A DNA stretch of 64,000 bases from assembly GCA_017558505.1 (NCBI GenBank), contig JAFYUM010000018.1:1-64000 (forward strand), read 5' to 3'. This stretch comes from Ruminococcus sp. GTDB taxonomy: Bacteria > Bacillota > Clostridia > Oscillospirales > Ruminococcaceae. The notes beneath the pieces are model-generated. The model was not told where the DNA came from and did no database searches. It saw nothing but the letters and a program-made list of their open reading frames with translations. Each line of letters begins with the position of its first letter. Position 1 is the stretch's first letter. The position numbers and the translations under genes were made by a program. Of the stretch, positions 7,157-15,207 are shown piece by piece.

Positions 7157-7600
7157 ATGCGTAAAATCGAAAATGCTCAGAAAGAACTTTGTGAATTCCT
7201 CATTAACATAATGCCAGTAGAATGGAGCAAAATATGCTACTACTCGAAGTGTTCCACAGGAAGTCGTTCGTCATGGATTGCTCTCATCGAGAAAAAAACT
7301 GGTATAATTTGTACCCAGGAATCATTTTGGAAAAGGTACTCAGCTTATCCGTATGAAGAAATGGCTGCGTATGTTAAACTTAACAAACTCACTCGAAACT
7401 TATTTAATGCATACCTTGAAAAATATGGAGAAGAAAAAATATGGTACACCTATTCCTTGACTATCGAAGATGACTATAGTTTTCATGTTGATCTTGGTTA
7501 TCAGATGCCTGAAGGAAATCTTGTTGAACAACACGATAAAGTATTCAGAGACTTCTTTAATGAAGAATATCAGTATCTTGAGGGGAAATACCCCTATTAA
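7157..7600 (+). CDS. YezG/DUF600-like immunity protein
   Basis: A 147-residue soluble protein; AAGAGGAG lies 7 bases before ATG. It has the plan of the YezG (DUF600) immunity family: an opening helix (AQKELCEFLINIMPVEWSKI), a tyrosine-rich strand (CYYSKCSTGSRSSW), a central helix (LNKLTRNLFNAYLEKYGEE) and a closing strand pair (WYTYSLTIEDDYSFHVDLGY). YezG-type proteins protect against LXG or other YeeF-type nuclease toxins. No toxin is adjacent. The gene is enclosed by its own promoter (7079) and terminator (7622), making a free-standing cassette like the SUKH gene. Confidence 0.62.
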   Translation: MRKIENAQKELCEFLINIMPVEWSKICYYSKCSTGSRSSWIALIEKKTGIICTQESFWKRYSAYPYEEMAAYVKLNKLTRNLFNAYLEKYGEEKIWYTYSLTIEDDYSFHVDLGYQMPEGNLVEQHDKVFRDFFNEEYQYLEGKYPY

Positions 7601-7621
7601 CTAACCCCAATACATATACAT

Positions 7622-7654
7622 AGCCTCTTGTGAGCAATCACAGGAGGCTTTTTC
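7622..7654 (+). terminator. Terminator after the YezG-like gene
   Basis: AGCCTCTTGTGA / TCACAGGAGGCT, a 12-bp stem with a GCAA loop and TTTTT. It is related to the terminator at 6565-6599. Confidence 0.88.
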
Positions 7655-7904
7655 TATACCCAAAACAGAAAAGAGGAGGTGACACCCGTATGATGCATTC
7701 CGATGAGGTTCTGAACCCAACACGGTTATAGAAATGATAGTCCCCTTCTACGTTTATGCCCTTGAAGCCATGCTCTTTTACTTTCTCGATACCGAGTTTA
7801 AGCATAGTAGTTCCCACATGCTGATGAAAATAATCAGCGTGTACCGAAACAGGAGCAAGCATAACAATACTGTTATCATTGATGTGTCCGCCTTCTTTCC
7901 ACAA
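7638..7904 (-). pseudogene. GNAT N-acetyltransferase fragment
   Basis: The minus-strand frame encodes only the acetyl-CoA-binding half of a GNAT enzyme: SIVMLAPVSVHADYFHQHVG, TTMLKLGIEKVKEHGFKGI, then VEGDYHFYNRVGFRTSSEC. In intact family members this is the A/B motif region (LxxLAVxPxxQxxGIG, then G...YYxRFGF). The N-terminal half is missing, there is no Shine-Dalgarno or start in a sensible position, and its end overlaps the terminator of the plus-strand immunity gene. I read it as a remnant. Confidence 0.6.
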
Positions 7905-7909
7905 ACTGA

Positions 7910-7942
7910 GGCGATGCCACGCAATTTCTGTGCGGCATCGCC
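7910..7942 (-). terminator. Terminator-like hairpin after the CPBP protease gene
   Basis: GGCGATGCC / GGCATCGCC, 9-bp GC-rich stem just downstream (minus strand) of the CPBP stop codon. The T-tract is poor. Confidence 0.55.
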
Positions 7943-7947
7943 TTAGT

Positions 7948-8814
7948 TTAATTTGCTTTTCTTTTTTTCTCCTTAATCATAAGTACAAGGAATACACAAC
8001 AGATGACAAATGACGGAATAGATACAATCATATACTCTGTAATATGGGGAGAGAAATCTTCGGGTACACCGCTAATAAAAAGCTGACCGATAACACTTCC
8101 GCCGTTATTATTAACGGAGTGCATAATAGCGGCAGGGTAAACAGAGCCTGTCTTTTTTGTAAGCCACATAAGCACTATGCCCTTATATGTACAGGAAAGG
8201 CACATAAACAAAATGCCGAGCCATGGGTAGCCGTAGTAATCCTTGCCGAAGTTATGCCCCTCAACCGTAAGTACAGCGTGCCAAAGCCCCCATATAATAC
8301 CGCCGACAATGACAGTTCCCGTTGTACCCAGCAAAGGCTCCATTTTCTGATTCATATATCCTCGCCAGCCGAATTCTTCACCAAATGTATTGAATGCCAG
8401 AAGCGGAACAGTAACAAGTACAGTCAATATAGTTCCTGTAATCTGCATACCGTTCATGCCTGCTCCCATATCGGAAAAATCACCGTTTCCGTAAATAATT
8501 GTAGTTGTAATTCCCTCTGCAATTCCAAGAACAACAACAATCAAAAATGCTGCCACATAATACTTTATATTTCCCTTTAAATTAAGGTGGAGCATACTGT
8601 CGTGCCAGCCCTCTTTTGTGATTGCACGTGTTAAAACATTGGCAAGGGCGGGAGCAAATCCCCCTATCCAGAAAAGGACGGGATATTTATTTGTTTCAAA
8701 CCAATCGTTATATCCAAGTGTTTTATTGAATATAATTGCAGGTATCCAGCTTATGGCAAATGCAAAAAATAGAAATATTAAAAGCCGTTTTAGTTCTGTT
8801 TTTTTATTTGTCAT
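7948..8814 (-). CDS. CPBP family intramembrane metalloprotease
   Basis: A 288-residue polytopic membrane protein of the CPBP (CaaX protease / bacteriocin-processing, formerly Abi) family. The three conserved motifs are visible: EEFGWRG (Glu146-Glu147, Arg151), the WGLWH segment (His179) and a later HSVNN. About eight hydrophobic segments surround them. It is the last gene of a four-gene minus-strand operon (GntR regulator, ABC ATPase, ABC permease, CPBP). Its start overlaps the end of the permease by 11 bases, implying translational coupling. In such operons CPBP proteins often give self-protection or process a peptide; the substrate here is unknown. Confidence 0.85.
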   Translation of the reverse strand: MTNKKTELKRLLIFLFFAFAISWIPAIIFNKTLGYNDWFETNKYPVLFWIGGFAPALANVLTRAITKEGWHDSMLHLNLKGNIKYYVAAFLIVVVLGIAEGITTTIIYGNGDFSDMGAGMNGMQITGTILTVLVTVPLLAFNTFGEEFGWRGYMNQKMEPLLGTTGTVIVGGIIWGLWHAVLTVEGHNFGKDYYGYPWLGILFMCLSCTYKGIVLMWLTKKTGSVYPAAIMHSVNNNGGSVIGQLFISGVPEDFSPHITEYMIVSIPSFVICCVFLVLMIKEKKRKAN

Positions 8815-10354
8815 AGTTATTTACCCCCTTCATAAACAGTTTACAGGATATATTATAGGACATTGGATATGCAGCCAGACATAACAGAATACAAATCGGC
8901 GTTATAAGAAGCATTTCATCACTGGCCTGTCCTTTTAAAACGCCGTCAACAGCATAAAAAATTGCATCCTGCCATTCATAAGGAATATTTTCCCAGATAA
9001 TTACTGCGACTATTGCAATTACAAGCATAGCAGTCGTTTTGATAATACTTCCTTTTTTCTGACCAAATCTAAACATCAGAGGAATATCTATTGAATTAAA
9101 AAAAATCAGCATATAGAATATAATTATAAAAACTGTTGTTATGTTTGATGACTCCTTACCTGTAATAATAAATTTTATTGTATCGTAAAGATTTTCCGAA
9201 AAAATTGACATTACCATATAAAGTCCTGTCATTGCAAAGCAGAGAACATACTTATTATACATAAAACGCTTTACACCGTCAGGAGTACTTGCGGCAAAGA
9301 ATGCCCAGAGCTTATTGTCATCTCCTGAGAAAACATTCATAATAAGACTGCTTGCGAAAAACACACCCAAAACTATGCAAATATAATGTAAAAGTTTCCA
9401 CTCGCCGTCTGCCAGTGCGGATTTAAATGATATTTCCTCGCTTAGCGAAACAGTATACATCATTCCCAGTGACAATACGGTTATCAAAAGAGGCAGAATG
9501 GCTACAAGGACTATGGATAGACGATTTTGTTTGAGTTCCTTATAGAAAAAGCCTGTAGGGTAATCGTGGGTATCGCTGATAGCTTCTGTAATTTCTGCTT
9601 TTTTCTTTACGGAAATATCCGAAAATGCACTTTTCATTCTGTTTTTTATAACAAGATAATCCGCAATATTAAGCAGAATAATAAGTGGAATAAGCCAGAT
9701 AAGCCAGCTTGCATTTATAAAATTATAAATCTTATCAAGCTCAATCCCGACGTAATTATTAAAAACAGATCTTATTTTTTTGTAAAAGATAAGTGCAGCT
9801 ATGATTAAAACAACCAAAGATGTCAGACCATAACGAGTACTCTGTTTCTTATACTCATCTACGCTTCTTGCACTTAATGTGAAAAAACTGCTGAGCATAC
9901 CAACAAGCATCATTGCCGCATACACCAACGCATATACAGTCACATAAGTTCCAAGAAATTCTGTTTCTGCTATATGACAGAATAACGCTACAGCAGGGAG
10001 ATAGAATAATAACATCAGGATAATGACTCCACCGTTTTTATGCAGAACCTTAACAACTGCCCTTTCCTTTGAAGTTACAGGAAGCGTATAAGAATACCTG
10101 AGCCAGTTTGAATTGATGTCTTTCACAAATGATTCATTTTGCATCAAACCGGGCATTGAACATAGCACAGATAATACTGATGATAACATTAATACCATAA
10201 TTTCTGCCATATTGCCAGATTCGGGATCATTTTTTACTGCATATATTCCAACTGTATAAAATCCCGACATAACAATGAGCAGAAAAAACATCAGAATATT
10301 GGTCTTTCGGGTAAGCTTTAATTCACGAAACAAAAGTGAACGCAGTTTTGTCAT
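8804..10354 (-). CDS. ABC-2 type transporter permease
   Basis: About 516 residues with 10-12 hydrophobic segments in two halves, a charged central loop (KNRMKSAFSDISVKKKAEI) and the usual cytoplasmic N-terminal helix (LRSLLFRELKLTRKTNILMF). The ATG at 10354 is chosen because it overlaps the ATPase stop as ATGA and has GGGAG 8 bases upstream; the GTG at 10363 is only one base from that site. It forms the membrane half of an exporter with the ATPase at 10351-11232. No classical permease signature identifies a substrate. Operon context (YtrA-type regulator, CPBP) suggests response to cell-envelope stress or peptide antibiotics. Confidence 0.82.
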   Translation of the reverse strand: MTKLRSLLFRELKLTRKTNILMFFLLIVMSGFYTVGIYAVKNDPESGNMAEIMVLMLSSVLSVLCSMPGLMQNESFVKDINSNWLRYSYTLPVTSKERAVVKVLHKNGGVIILMLLFYLPAVALFCHIAETEFLGTYVTVYALVYAAMMLVGMLSSFFTLSARSVDEYKKQSTRYGLTSLVVLIIAALIFYKKIRSVFNNYVGIELDKIYNFINASWLIWLIPLIILLNIADYLVIKNRMKSAFSDISVKKKAEITEAISDTHDYPTGFFYKELKQNRLSIVLVAILPLLITVLSLGMMYTVSLSEEISFKSALADGEWKLLHYICIVLGVFFASSLIMNVFSGDDNKLWAFFAASTPDGVKRFMYNKYVLCFAMTGLYMVMSIFSENLYDTIKFIITGKESSNITTVFIIIFYMLIFFNSIDIPLMFRFGQKKGSIIKTTAMLVIAIVAVIIWENIPYEWQDAIFYAVDGVLKGQASDEMLLITPICILLCLAAYPMSYNISCKLFMKGVNNYDK

Positions 10355-11232
10355 AATGACCACTCCCTTTCGCCGCTGTGAACATAGTAAAGCATAATAT
10401 CATCAAGACTTGCAGGATCTACCATTGCACCGCTGTATTTATATGACGCTTCCTGTCGGTTATTAATCATAATTTCCGCACCAAAGCTGTTCATACGGAT
10501 ACTTACAATATCCTCCACCGAAATATCTGAGATTTCGGATTTGCCGCATTTGAGAATACCGTGAGATTCGAGAATTTCGTCCTTATACCCTGAAATAAGC
10601 AGCTTTCCCCTGTCAATAAATGTAACGCTGTCAGCTATTTTCTCAAGGTCAGAGGTAATATGGGACGACATCAGAATTGAATGTTCTCCGTCCTGTAAAT
10701 ATTCCATAAAAATATGAAGTATTTCATCACGCACAACAGGGTCAAGACCTGTTGTAGCCTCGTCCATTACAAGCAATTCAGCACTATGGGATAAAGCACA
10801 GGCAATTTGCAGCTTCATTTTCATACCCTTGGAAAAATCACCGATTTTCTTTTTTGTAGGAAGCTTAAAACGCTCTAAATAGCTGTTATATTCGGTATTG
10901 CTCCACTTAGGATAAATCCCCTCAAAGATACGGGCCATATCCTTTGCAGTGAAAATATCGTGAAATGGAAGTTCATCAAAGACAACGGCAATACGTTCTT
11001 TGATTTTCTGTTCATTTTTCAGATAATCAAGCCCCAACAGCTTTATTTCACCGCTGTCAATGGAAATGAGATTCAGAAGAGAACGTATAGTAGTCGTTTT
11101 TCCTGCTCCATTTTGCCCGATAAAGCCCATTATAGAGCCTTTCGGCACTTTAAAGCTTATGTTGTCCAGTGTGAAACCGCTGTATTTTTTTGTAACGCCT
11201 GAAATTTCAATTGCGTTTTCATAAGTAGCCAT
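10351..11232 (-). CDS. ABC transporter ATP-binding protein
   Basis: A 293-residue cytoplasmic ATPase. Walker A is GQNGAGKTT (residues about 39-47), the signature is FSKGMKMKLQIACAL, and Walker B with the D-loop is LLVMDEATTGLDP, followed by the switch histidine in MSSHITSDLEKIAD. The C-terminal 80 residues form the accessory domain of the antibiotic/lantibiotic-type exporters. It starts 2 bases after the GntR-type regulator and overlaps the permease by ATGA, so all are co-translated. The arrangement matches YtrA-YtrB type envelope-stress ABC operons. Confidence 0.9.
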   Translation of the reverse strand: MATYENAIEISGVTKKYSGFTLDNISFKVPKGSIMGFIGQNGAGKTTTIRSLLNLISIDSGEIKLLGLDYLKNEQKIKERIAVVFDELPFHDIFTAKDMARIFEGIYPKWSNTEYNSYLERFKLPTKKKIGDFSKGMKMKLQIACALSHSAELLVMDEATTGLDPVVRDEILHIFMEYLQDGEHSILMSSHITSDLEKIADSVTFIDRGKLLISGYKDEILESHGILKCGKSEISDISVEDIVSIRMNSFGAEIMINNRQEASYKYSGAMVDPASLDDIMLYYVHSGEREWSL

Positions 11233-11234
11233 AT

Positions 11235-11609
11235 CTATTCTCCTTCATTTACAAGATCGAGAAGTTCGTGAAGCTCCTGCATATCAAGTCCTGCCTTTCG
11301 TGCTTTATCGCTTGCTTCCATAAGAAGGGACTCGATCTGTTTAATCTGTTCTTCACGGAACAATTCAATGTTCTGCGCCTTTACAAAAGAGCCTTTTCCT
11401 GTAAAGGATTCGATAAACCCCTCACGTTCAAGTTCCTCATAGGCACGTTTTGTCGTCATAAAGCTGATATGAAGTTCTACTGCAAGGTTACGCATAGAGG
11501 GCAGCATTTCCCCCTCTTTCATCTGTCCTTCAAGTATCAGCGTTTTAATCTGGTTCACAATCTGCATATAGATTGCTTCACCGTTTGCATTACTGATGTT
11601 AATATTCAT
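11235..11609 (-). CDS. GntR family regulator, YtrA subfamily
   Basis: A 124-residue repressor. The winged helix is clear: AIYMQIVNQIKTLILEGQM, EGEMLPSMRNLAVELHIS, TTKRAYEELEREGFIE and GKGSFV. The short C-terminus (about 45 residues) is typical of the YtrA subfamily, which controls adjacent ABC transporters. GGAG lies just before the start. The palindrome AGTGTACACT at 11612-11621 contains the AGTGTA/TACACT half-sites reported for YtrA-like operators, directly over its ribosome-binding region, and the promoter at 11694-11722 carries TTGTATACAA. Autoregulation of the operon is therefore likely. Confidence 0.9.
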   Translation of the reverse strand: MNINISNANGEAIYMQIVNQIKTLILEGQMKEGEMLPSMRNLAVELHISFMTTKRAYEELEREGFIESFTGKGSFVKAQNIELFREEQIKQIESLLMEASDKARKAGLDMQELHELLDLVNEGE

Positions 11610-11611
11610 TT

Positions 11612-11621
11612 AGTGTACACT
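11612..11621. promoter_or_regulatory. Putative GntR/YtrA operator
   Basis: Perfect palindrome AGTGTACACT placed just upstream of the regulator start. A second perfect palindrome TTGTATACAA (11685-11694) overlaps the -10 region, and TTGTATA recurs at 11672. Confidence 0.45.
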
Positions 11622-11693
11622 CCTTTGGATTATATACCTGCAAGATTTCCGGATAGTATTGCAAGTATAAATTGTATAACATCTTTGTATACA

Positions 11694-11722
11694 ATTATAA
11701 CACCTGTGTTACACTTTGTCAA
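11694..11722 (-). promoter_or_regulatory. Promoter of the GntR-ABC-CPBP operon
   Basis: Minus strand TTGACA (11722-11717), 17-base spacer, TATAAT (11699-11694). Confidence 0.82.
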
Positions 11723-11792
11723 TAGGTTTTTTAAAAAAATTTTTCAAGCAATGAAATGTTTGAAAAACCTTGTAGAATTAGCGCTTTTTAAT

Positions 11793-11842
11793 GTCATCTA
11801 TTTTATACAAGACGGACATATCTGTTATACATAATAGATGAC
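11793..11842. repeat. Inverted repeat of unknown role
   Basis: GTCATCTATT (11793-11802) and AATAGATGAC (11833-11842) form a 10-bp perfect inverted repeat around a 30-base centre, between two divergent promoters. It could be an operator, a terminator-like structure or an old element end. No flanking duplication is obvious. Confidence 0.4.
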
Positions 11843-11877
11843 AGACCAAAAAAGTCCGATTATCCGGGCTGTACATA

Positions 11878-11926
11878 TTGAAAATTGAGGGAATATGTGG
11901 TATAATATAGGAGGTCGGACAGTCCG
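11878..11926 (+). promoter_or_regulatory. Cassette-type promoter and palindromic operator for the SDR gene
   Basis: TTGAAA (11878-11883), 17-base spacer, TATAAT (11901-11906), nearly the same module as 5492 and 7079. It is followed at 11916-11926 by the palindrome CGGACAGTCCG, positioned as a repressor site just after the -10. The equivalent place at 7111-7120 has TTGGACGGAT. Confidence 0.65.
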
Positions 11927-11955
11927 GAAAATAAGAATTTGACGAGGTGATATAA

Positions 11956-12768
11956 ATGGTTGATTACGGATTAAAAGATAAGGTAGCTATAATTACAGGA
12001 GCAAATAATCCATGGGGGATTGGAGCAACAACAGCACTTACTTTTGCACGTGAAGGAGCGAAGGTTGTTTTAGTGTATAAGAAAGTATTCAGACCATTTG
12101 ATGTATCCAAAATGGATAGAAATGGTGTGGATAGATATTACGGAGCAAATGCTGGAAATGCAGATGCAGTAGAATCTAAACTTAAAGAAATGGGTGCAGA
12201 TTACATTATTTTAGAAAGTGATATTTCTAATGAAAATGCTGTAAAAGAAATCTATTCCATAGTCCTTGAAAAGTATGGACGAGTTGATGTTTTATTTAAT
12301 AATGCAGCAACAGATGATGAAACGGGCTGTGATACTATAGAAACAATTACACAGGATGTGATTGATAATACATTTGCAGTTAATGTTCGTGGAAGTATTT
12401 TGATGACAAGAGAGTTTATTAAACATCATGGCGATTATGGGAGAATTATCAATATTTCCACAGATGCATCACAAATCTTTGCAGGTCAAATTACTTATGG
12501 GGCAAGTAAAGCATCTTTAGAAGCCCTTACTCGTAGCATTGCCCTTGAGGTTGCACAGTATGGAATAACTGTAAATTGTGTTTCACCCGGTCCAACTCAA
12601 ACAGGTTGGATTGATGACGAGTTTGAAAAAGTAGTTGTTCCTTTAATTCCAATGGGGGAATTAATTCAGCCAGAAGATATAGCAGAAACTGTTTTATTCC
12701 TTGCAAGTGAACAGGCAAGAATGATTACAGGACAAGTAATAAAAGTGTCTGGTGGAAAAGCTTTATAA
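11956..12768 (+). CDS. SDR family oxidoreductase
   Basis: A 270-residue short-chain dehydrogenase/reductase. The cofactor site appears as TGANNPWGIG (TGxxx-GxG variant), the DxxN region as NNAA, the catalytic Ser within IINISTDAS, and YGASK supplies the YxxxK pair. The closing GGKAL is as in FabG-like enzymes. GACGAGGTGA precedes the ATG. The gene stands alone under the cassette promoter at 11878. Substrate cannot be inferred; similarity is to FabG-type 3-oxoacyl or sugar/steroid reductases. Codon use is more AT-rich than metG downstream, in line with recent acquisition. Confidence 0.82.
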   Translation: MVDYGLKDKVAIITGANNPWGIGATTALTFAREGAKVVLVYKKVFRPFDVSKMDRNGVDRYYGANAGNADAVESKLKEMGADYIILESDISNENAVKEIYSIVLEKYGRVDVLFNNAATDDETGCDTIETITQDVIDNTFAVNVRGSILMTREFIKHHGDYGRIINISTDASQIFAGQITYGASKASLEALTRSIALEVAQYGITVNCVSPGPTQTGWIDDEFEKVVVPLIPMGELIQPEDIAETVLFLASEQARMITGQVIKVSGGKAL

Positions 12769-12828
12769 ATCCAATAATAGGTAAAAATAGAACGTGAATT
12801 TAATGCTCCATCAAAAAAGAGTGATCAT

Positions 12829-13104
12829 TTGATAAAAATTGAATATAAGAATCCTAAAATTTCACAACCTTGTACATTTAAGAAGTTCAGGAAGAATTTT
12901 AGTTTAAATGAAGATATATCTATTCCTGTTGAAAGCTCAAATGATTTGCTAACTCCATTATTATACAATGAAAATACAATAAATAAAAATCAAAATGTAC
13001 AGGAAATGGTGGAAGGAGACCATATATTTCCAATTGAAAAAGCTCAAAAATTTTATCCCATAACATTTTTCTCCAAAACTCTTGCAAAACCACTTCCATT
13101 GTGA
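12829..13104 (+). CDS. Short hypothetical frame, doubtful
   Basis: A 91-codon frame with a TTG start, no Shine-Dalgarno, rich in Lys, Asn and Ile. Its end overlaps the metG promoter -35. I do not recognise the product. It could be decayed sequence downstream of the SDR gene; reported only because nothing else fills this stretch. Confidence 0.2.
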   Translation: MIKIEYKNPKISQPCTFKKFRKNFSLNEDISIPVESSNDLLTPLLYNENTINKNQNVQEMVEGDHIFPIEKAQKFYPITFFSKTLAKPLPL

Positions 13105-13110
13105 TATAAT
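13082..13110 (+). promoter_or_regulatory. Promoter of the MetRS-like gene
   Basis: TTGCAA (13082-13087), 17-base spacer, TATAAT (13105-13110), 41 bases before the start codon. The leader is too short for a T-box. Confidence 0.65.
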
Positions 13111-13150
13111 ATAAGTTGTGTTAAAATCCAAAATTGAAAGGAACATTACT

Positions 13151-15160
13151 ATGTCCGATAAAAATAAAAAGAATTTTGAAATCCCCCGTCCACAGTTTCC
13201 GAAAAGAGCTGTTGTTACAGGCGGAATGCCCTACGGCAACAAGGAGCTTCATTTCGGCCACGTTGGCGGAATGCTTGTTTTTGCCGATACTTACACACGT
13301 TTTCTCCGTGACAGAATCGGCAAGGATAACGTAATTTTCGTAACAGGTACAGACTGCTACGGTTCCCCTATCGCTGAGGGCTGGCGTGTCAAGGTTGAAA
13401 AGGGCGAATTTGAGGGCTCTCTCGTTGATTTCGTTCAGTCCAACCACGACAAGCAGAAAGCAACTCTCGGCAAATACGGCATTTCTCCCAATCTCTACGC
13501 AGCATCAGGACTTGGACGCTCCAAGGAAATCCATGCAGAAGTAACCGACTGGTTTATCAGCTCACTCCACAAAAAAGGACAGCTCAACCAGATTACAACA
13601 ATGCAGTTCTATGACGAAGAAGCAGGCTGTTTCCTCAATGGTCGTCAGGTTATCGGTAAATGTCCTGTTGAGGGATGTACTTCCGAAAAGGGATACGCTG
13701 ACGAATGTGACCTCGGTCATCAGTATATGCCCGAAAATCTGCTTAACCCTGTCAGCACTCTCACAGGCAAGACACCCTCAATGAAGCCCGTTACAAACTG
13801 GTATTTCAAGCTCCGTGACTATGAGGAGCTTATGAAAAACTGGATTGAAGAACTGAAAAAGCGTAAGGACGTCCGCCCTGTTGTATGGAAAACAATTGAT
13901 GAATTCCTCAAAAAACCTGTTATTTATGTAAAGCGTGAATTTGAGGAAAAATACCTTGAAATCAAGGAAACTATGCCCGAACACAACTACATCGAGGAGA
14001 AGAAAAAGCCCTCATTTACAATTGAATTTGACAAGCTTTCCGATTGCGATACAGCCTGCCGAATCCTCACAGAAAACGGAATACGCTACAGAACAGGTAA
14101 AACTCTCGTTCCTTTCCGCCTTACCGGTAATATCGAATGGGGCGTACCTGCACCTGTTATGGACGGTGTTGACGGTCTTACAGTATGGGTATGGCCAGAA
14201 TCTCTCTGGGCTCCTATCTCCTTTACACAGACCTATCTTGAATCCATAGGTCACCAGCGTGACGAGTGGAAGGACTACTGGTGCAGCAAGGATGCAACCG
14301 TATATCAGTTCATCGGACAGGATAATATTTACTTCTACGGTATTGCTGAGCCTGCAATGTGGATGGCACAGCAGGAATCAGAAACAAAGACTGCCGATGT
14401 TCCCGACGGTGAGTTACAGATGCCTATAATCGTGGCAAATCACCACATTCTTTTCCTTGACAAAAAGGCTTCAAGTTCAGGTGCGGTCAAGCCTCCTATG
14501 GCAGACGATCTCCTCGATTATTACACACCGGAGCAGCTCCGTATGCACTGGCTGGGACTTGGTCTTGGTCAGCGTTCCGTAAGCTTTATGCCTAAGCCTT
14601 TCAATCCCGACGCTAACCCCGACGATGCAGATCCCGTAGTAAAGGACGGCTTACTCCTTTCCAACGTATACAACAGAATGGTACGTACAGCTTTCTACAC
14701 AACACAGAAGGAATTCGACGGTATACTTCCTGCTGTTGCTCCTGAAGAAAATATTCTTGCAGAGGCTAAAAAAGCAATTCTTGAATATGAGCGTTATATG
14801 GCTAAATTCGCATTCCACCAGTGTACTTACGTTCTTGACAGCTACATAAGAAACGGCAGTAAGTATATGGCTAAGGCGCTCAACGGCGATACATCAGATA
14901 AGGAGCAGACAGCACAGGCTCTTGCAAACCTGTTCCACATAATTCGTACAACCGCTGTACTTCTCCACCCATTAGCTCCATTCGGAACTGAAAAGGTGCG
15001 TGAGTATTTACAGGTTGACGAGAGAATATGGTCATGGGATACTATTTTTGAGCCACTCACCTACTTCACAGGTGAAAATCACCAGCTGAAATTCCTCCCG
15101 CCAAGAACAGACTTCTTCACACGTCACGAATCCCAGTTTATTAAAGCTGATGAAGAATAA
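13151..15160 (+). CDS. metG: Methionine--tRNA ligase-like class I synthetase
   Basis: A 669-residue class I aminoacyl-tRNA synthetase with the MetRS layout. The HIGH box is LHFGH in MPYGNKELHFGHVGGM, followed by FVTGTDCYGSPIAE and a cysteine knuckle (GKCPVEGCTSEKGYADEC). A WxWPES-like core and an alpha-helical anticodon domain lie after residue 480. The expected KMSKS loop reads FLDKKASSSGAVK, an unusual replacement. ATG 13151 is preceded by GAAAGGA; an in-frame TTG at 13118 has none. Free-standing, with a terminator at 15165. The C-terminal tRNA-binding (Trbp111-like) domain is absent. It may be a genuine but divergent MetRS or a paralogue. Confidence 0.78.
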   Translation: MSDKNKKNFEIPRPQFPKRAVVTGGMPYGNKELHFGHVGGMLVFADTYTRFLRDRIGKDNVIFVTGTDCYGSPIAEGWRVKVEKGEFEGSLVDFVQSNHDKQKATLGKYGISPNLYAASGLGRSKEIHAEVTDWFISSLHKKGQLNQITTMQFYDEEAGCFLNGRQVIGKCPVEGCTSEKGYADECDLGHQYMPENLLNPVSTLTGKTPSMKPVTNWYFKLRDYEELMKNWIEELKKRKDVRPVVWKTIDEFLKKPVIYVKREFEEKYLEIKETMPEHNYIEEKKKPSFTIEFDKLSDCDTACRILTENGIRYRTGKTLVPFRLTGNIEWGVPAPVMDGVDGLTVWVWPESLWAPISFTQTYLESIGHQRDEWKDYWCSKDATVYQFIGQDNIYFYGIAEPAMWMAQQESETKTADVPDGELQMPIIVANHHILFLDKKASSSGAVKPPMADDLLDYYTPEQLRMHWLGLGLGQRSVSFMPKPFNPDANPDDADPVVKDGLLLSNVYNRMVRTAFYTTQKEFDGILPAVAPEENILAEAKKAILEYERYMAKFAFHQCTYVLDSYIRNGSKYMAKALNGDTSDKEQTAQALANLFHIIRTTAVLLHPLAPFGTEKVREYLQVDERIWSWDTIFEPLTYFTGENHQLKFLPPRTDFFTRHESQFIKADEE

Positions 15161-15164
15161 TTTA

Positions 15165-15202
15165 AAAGGGTATCGGATTAATTCCGATACCCTTTATTTT
15201 TA
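15165..15202 (+). terminator. Terminator of the MetRS-like gene
   Basis: AAAGGGTATCGGA / TCCGATACCCTTT, 13-bp stem, followed by ATTTTTAT. Confidence 0.9.
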
Positions 15203-15207
15203 TGCCT

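Noticed and set aside
7638..7904. Intact small acetyltransferase gene
   Set aside because: Only the acetyl-CoA-binding half is present, without ribosome site, and it overlaps the opposite terminator.
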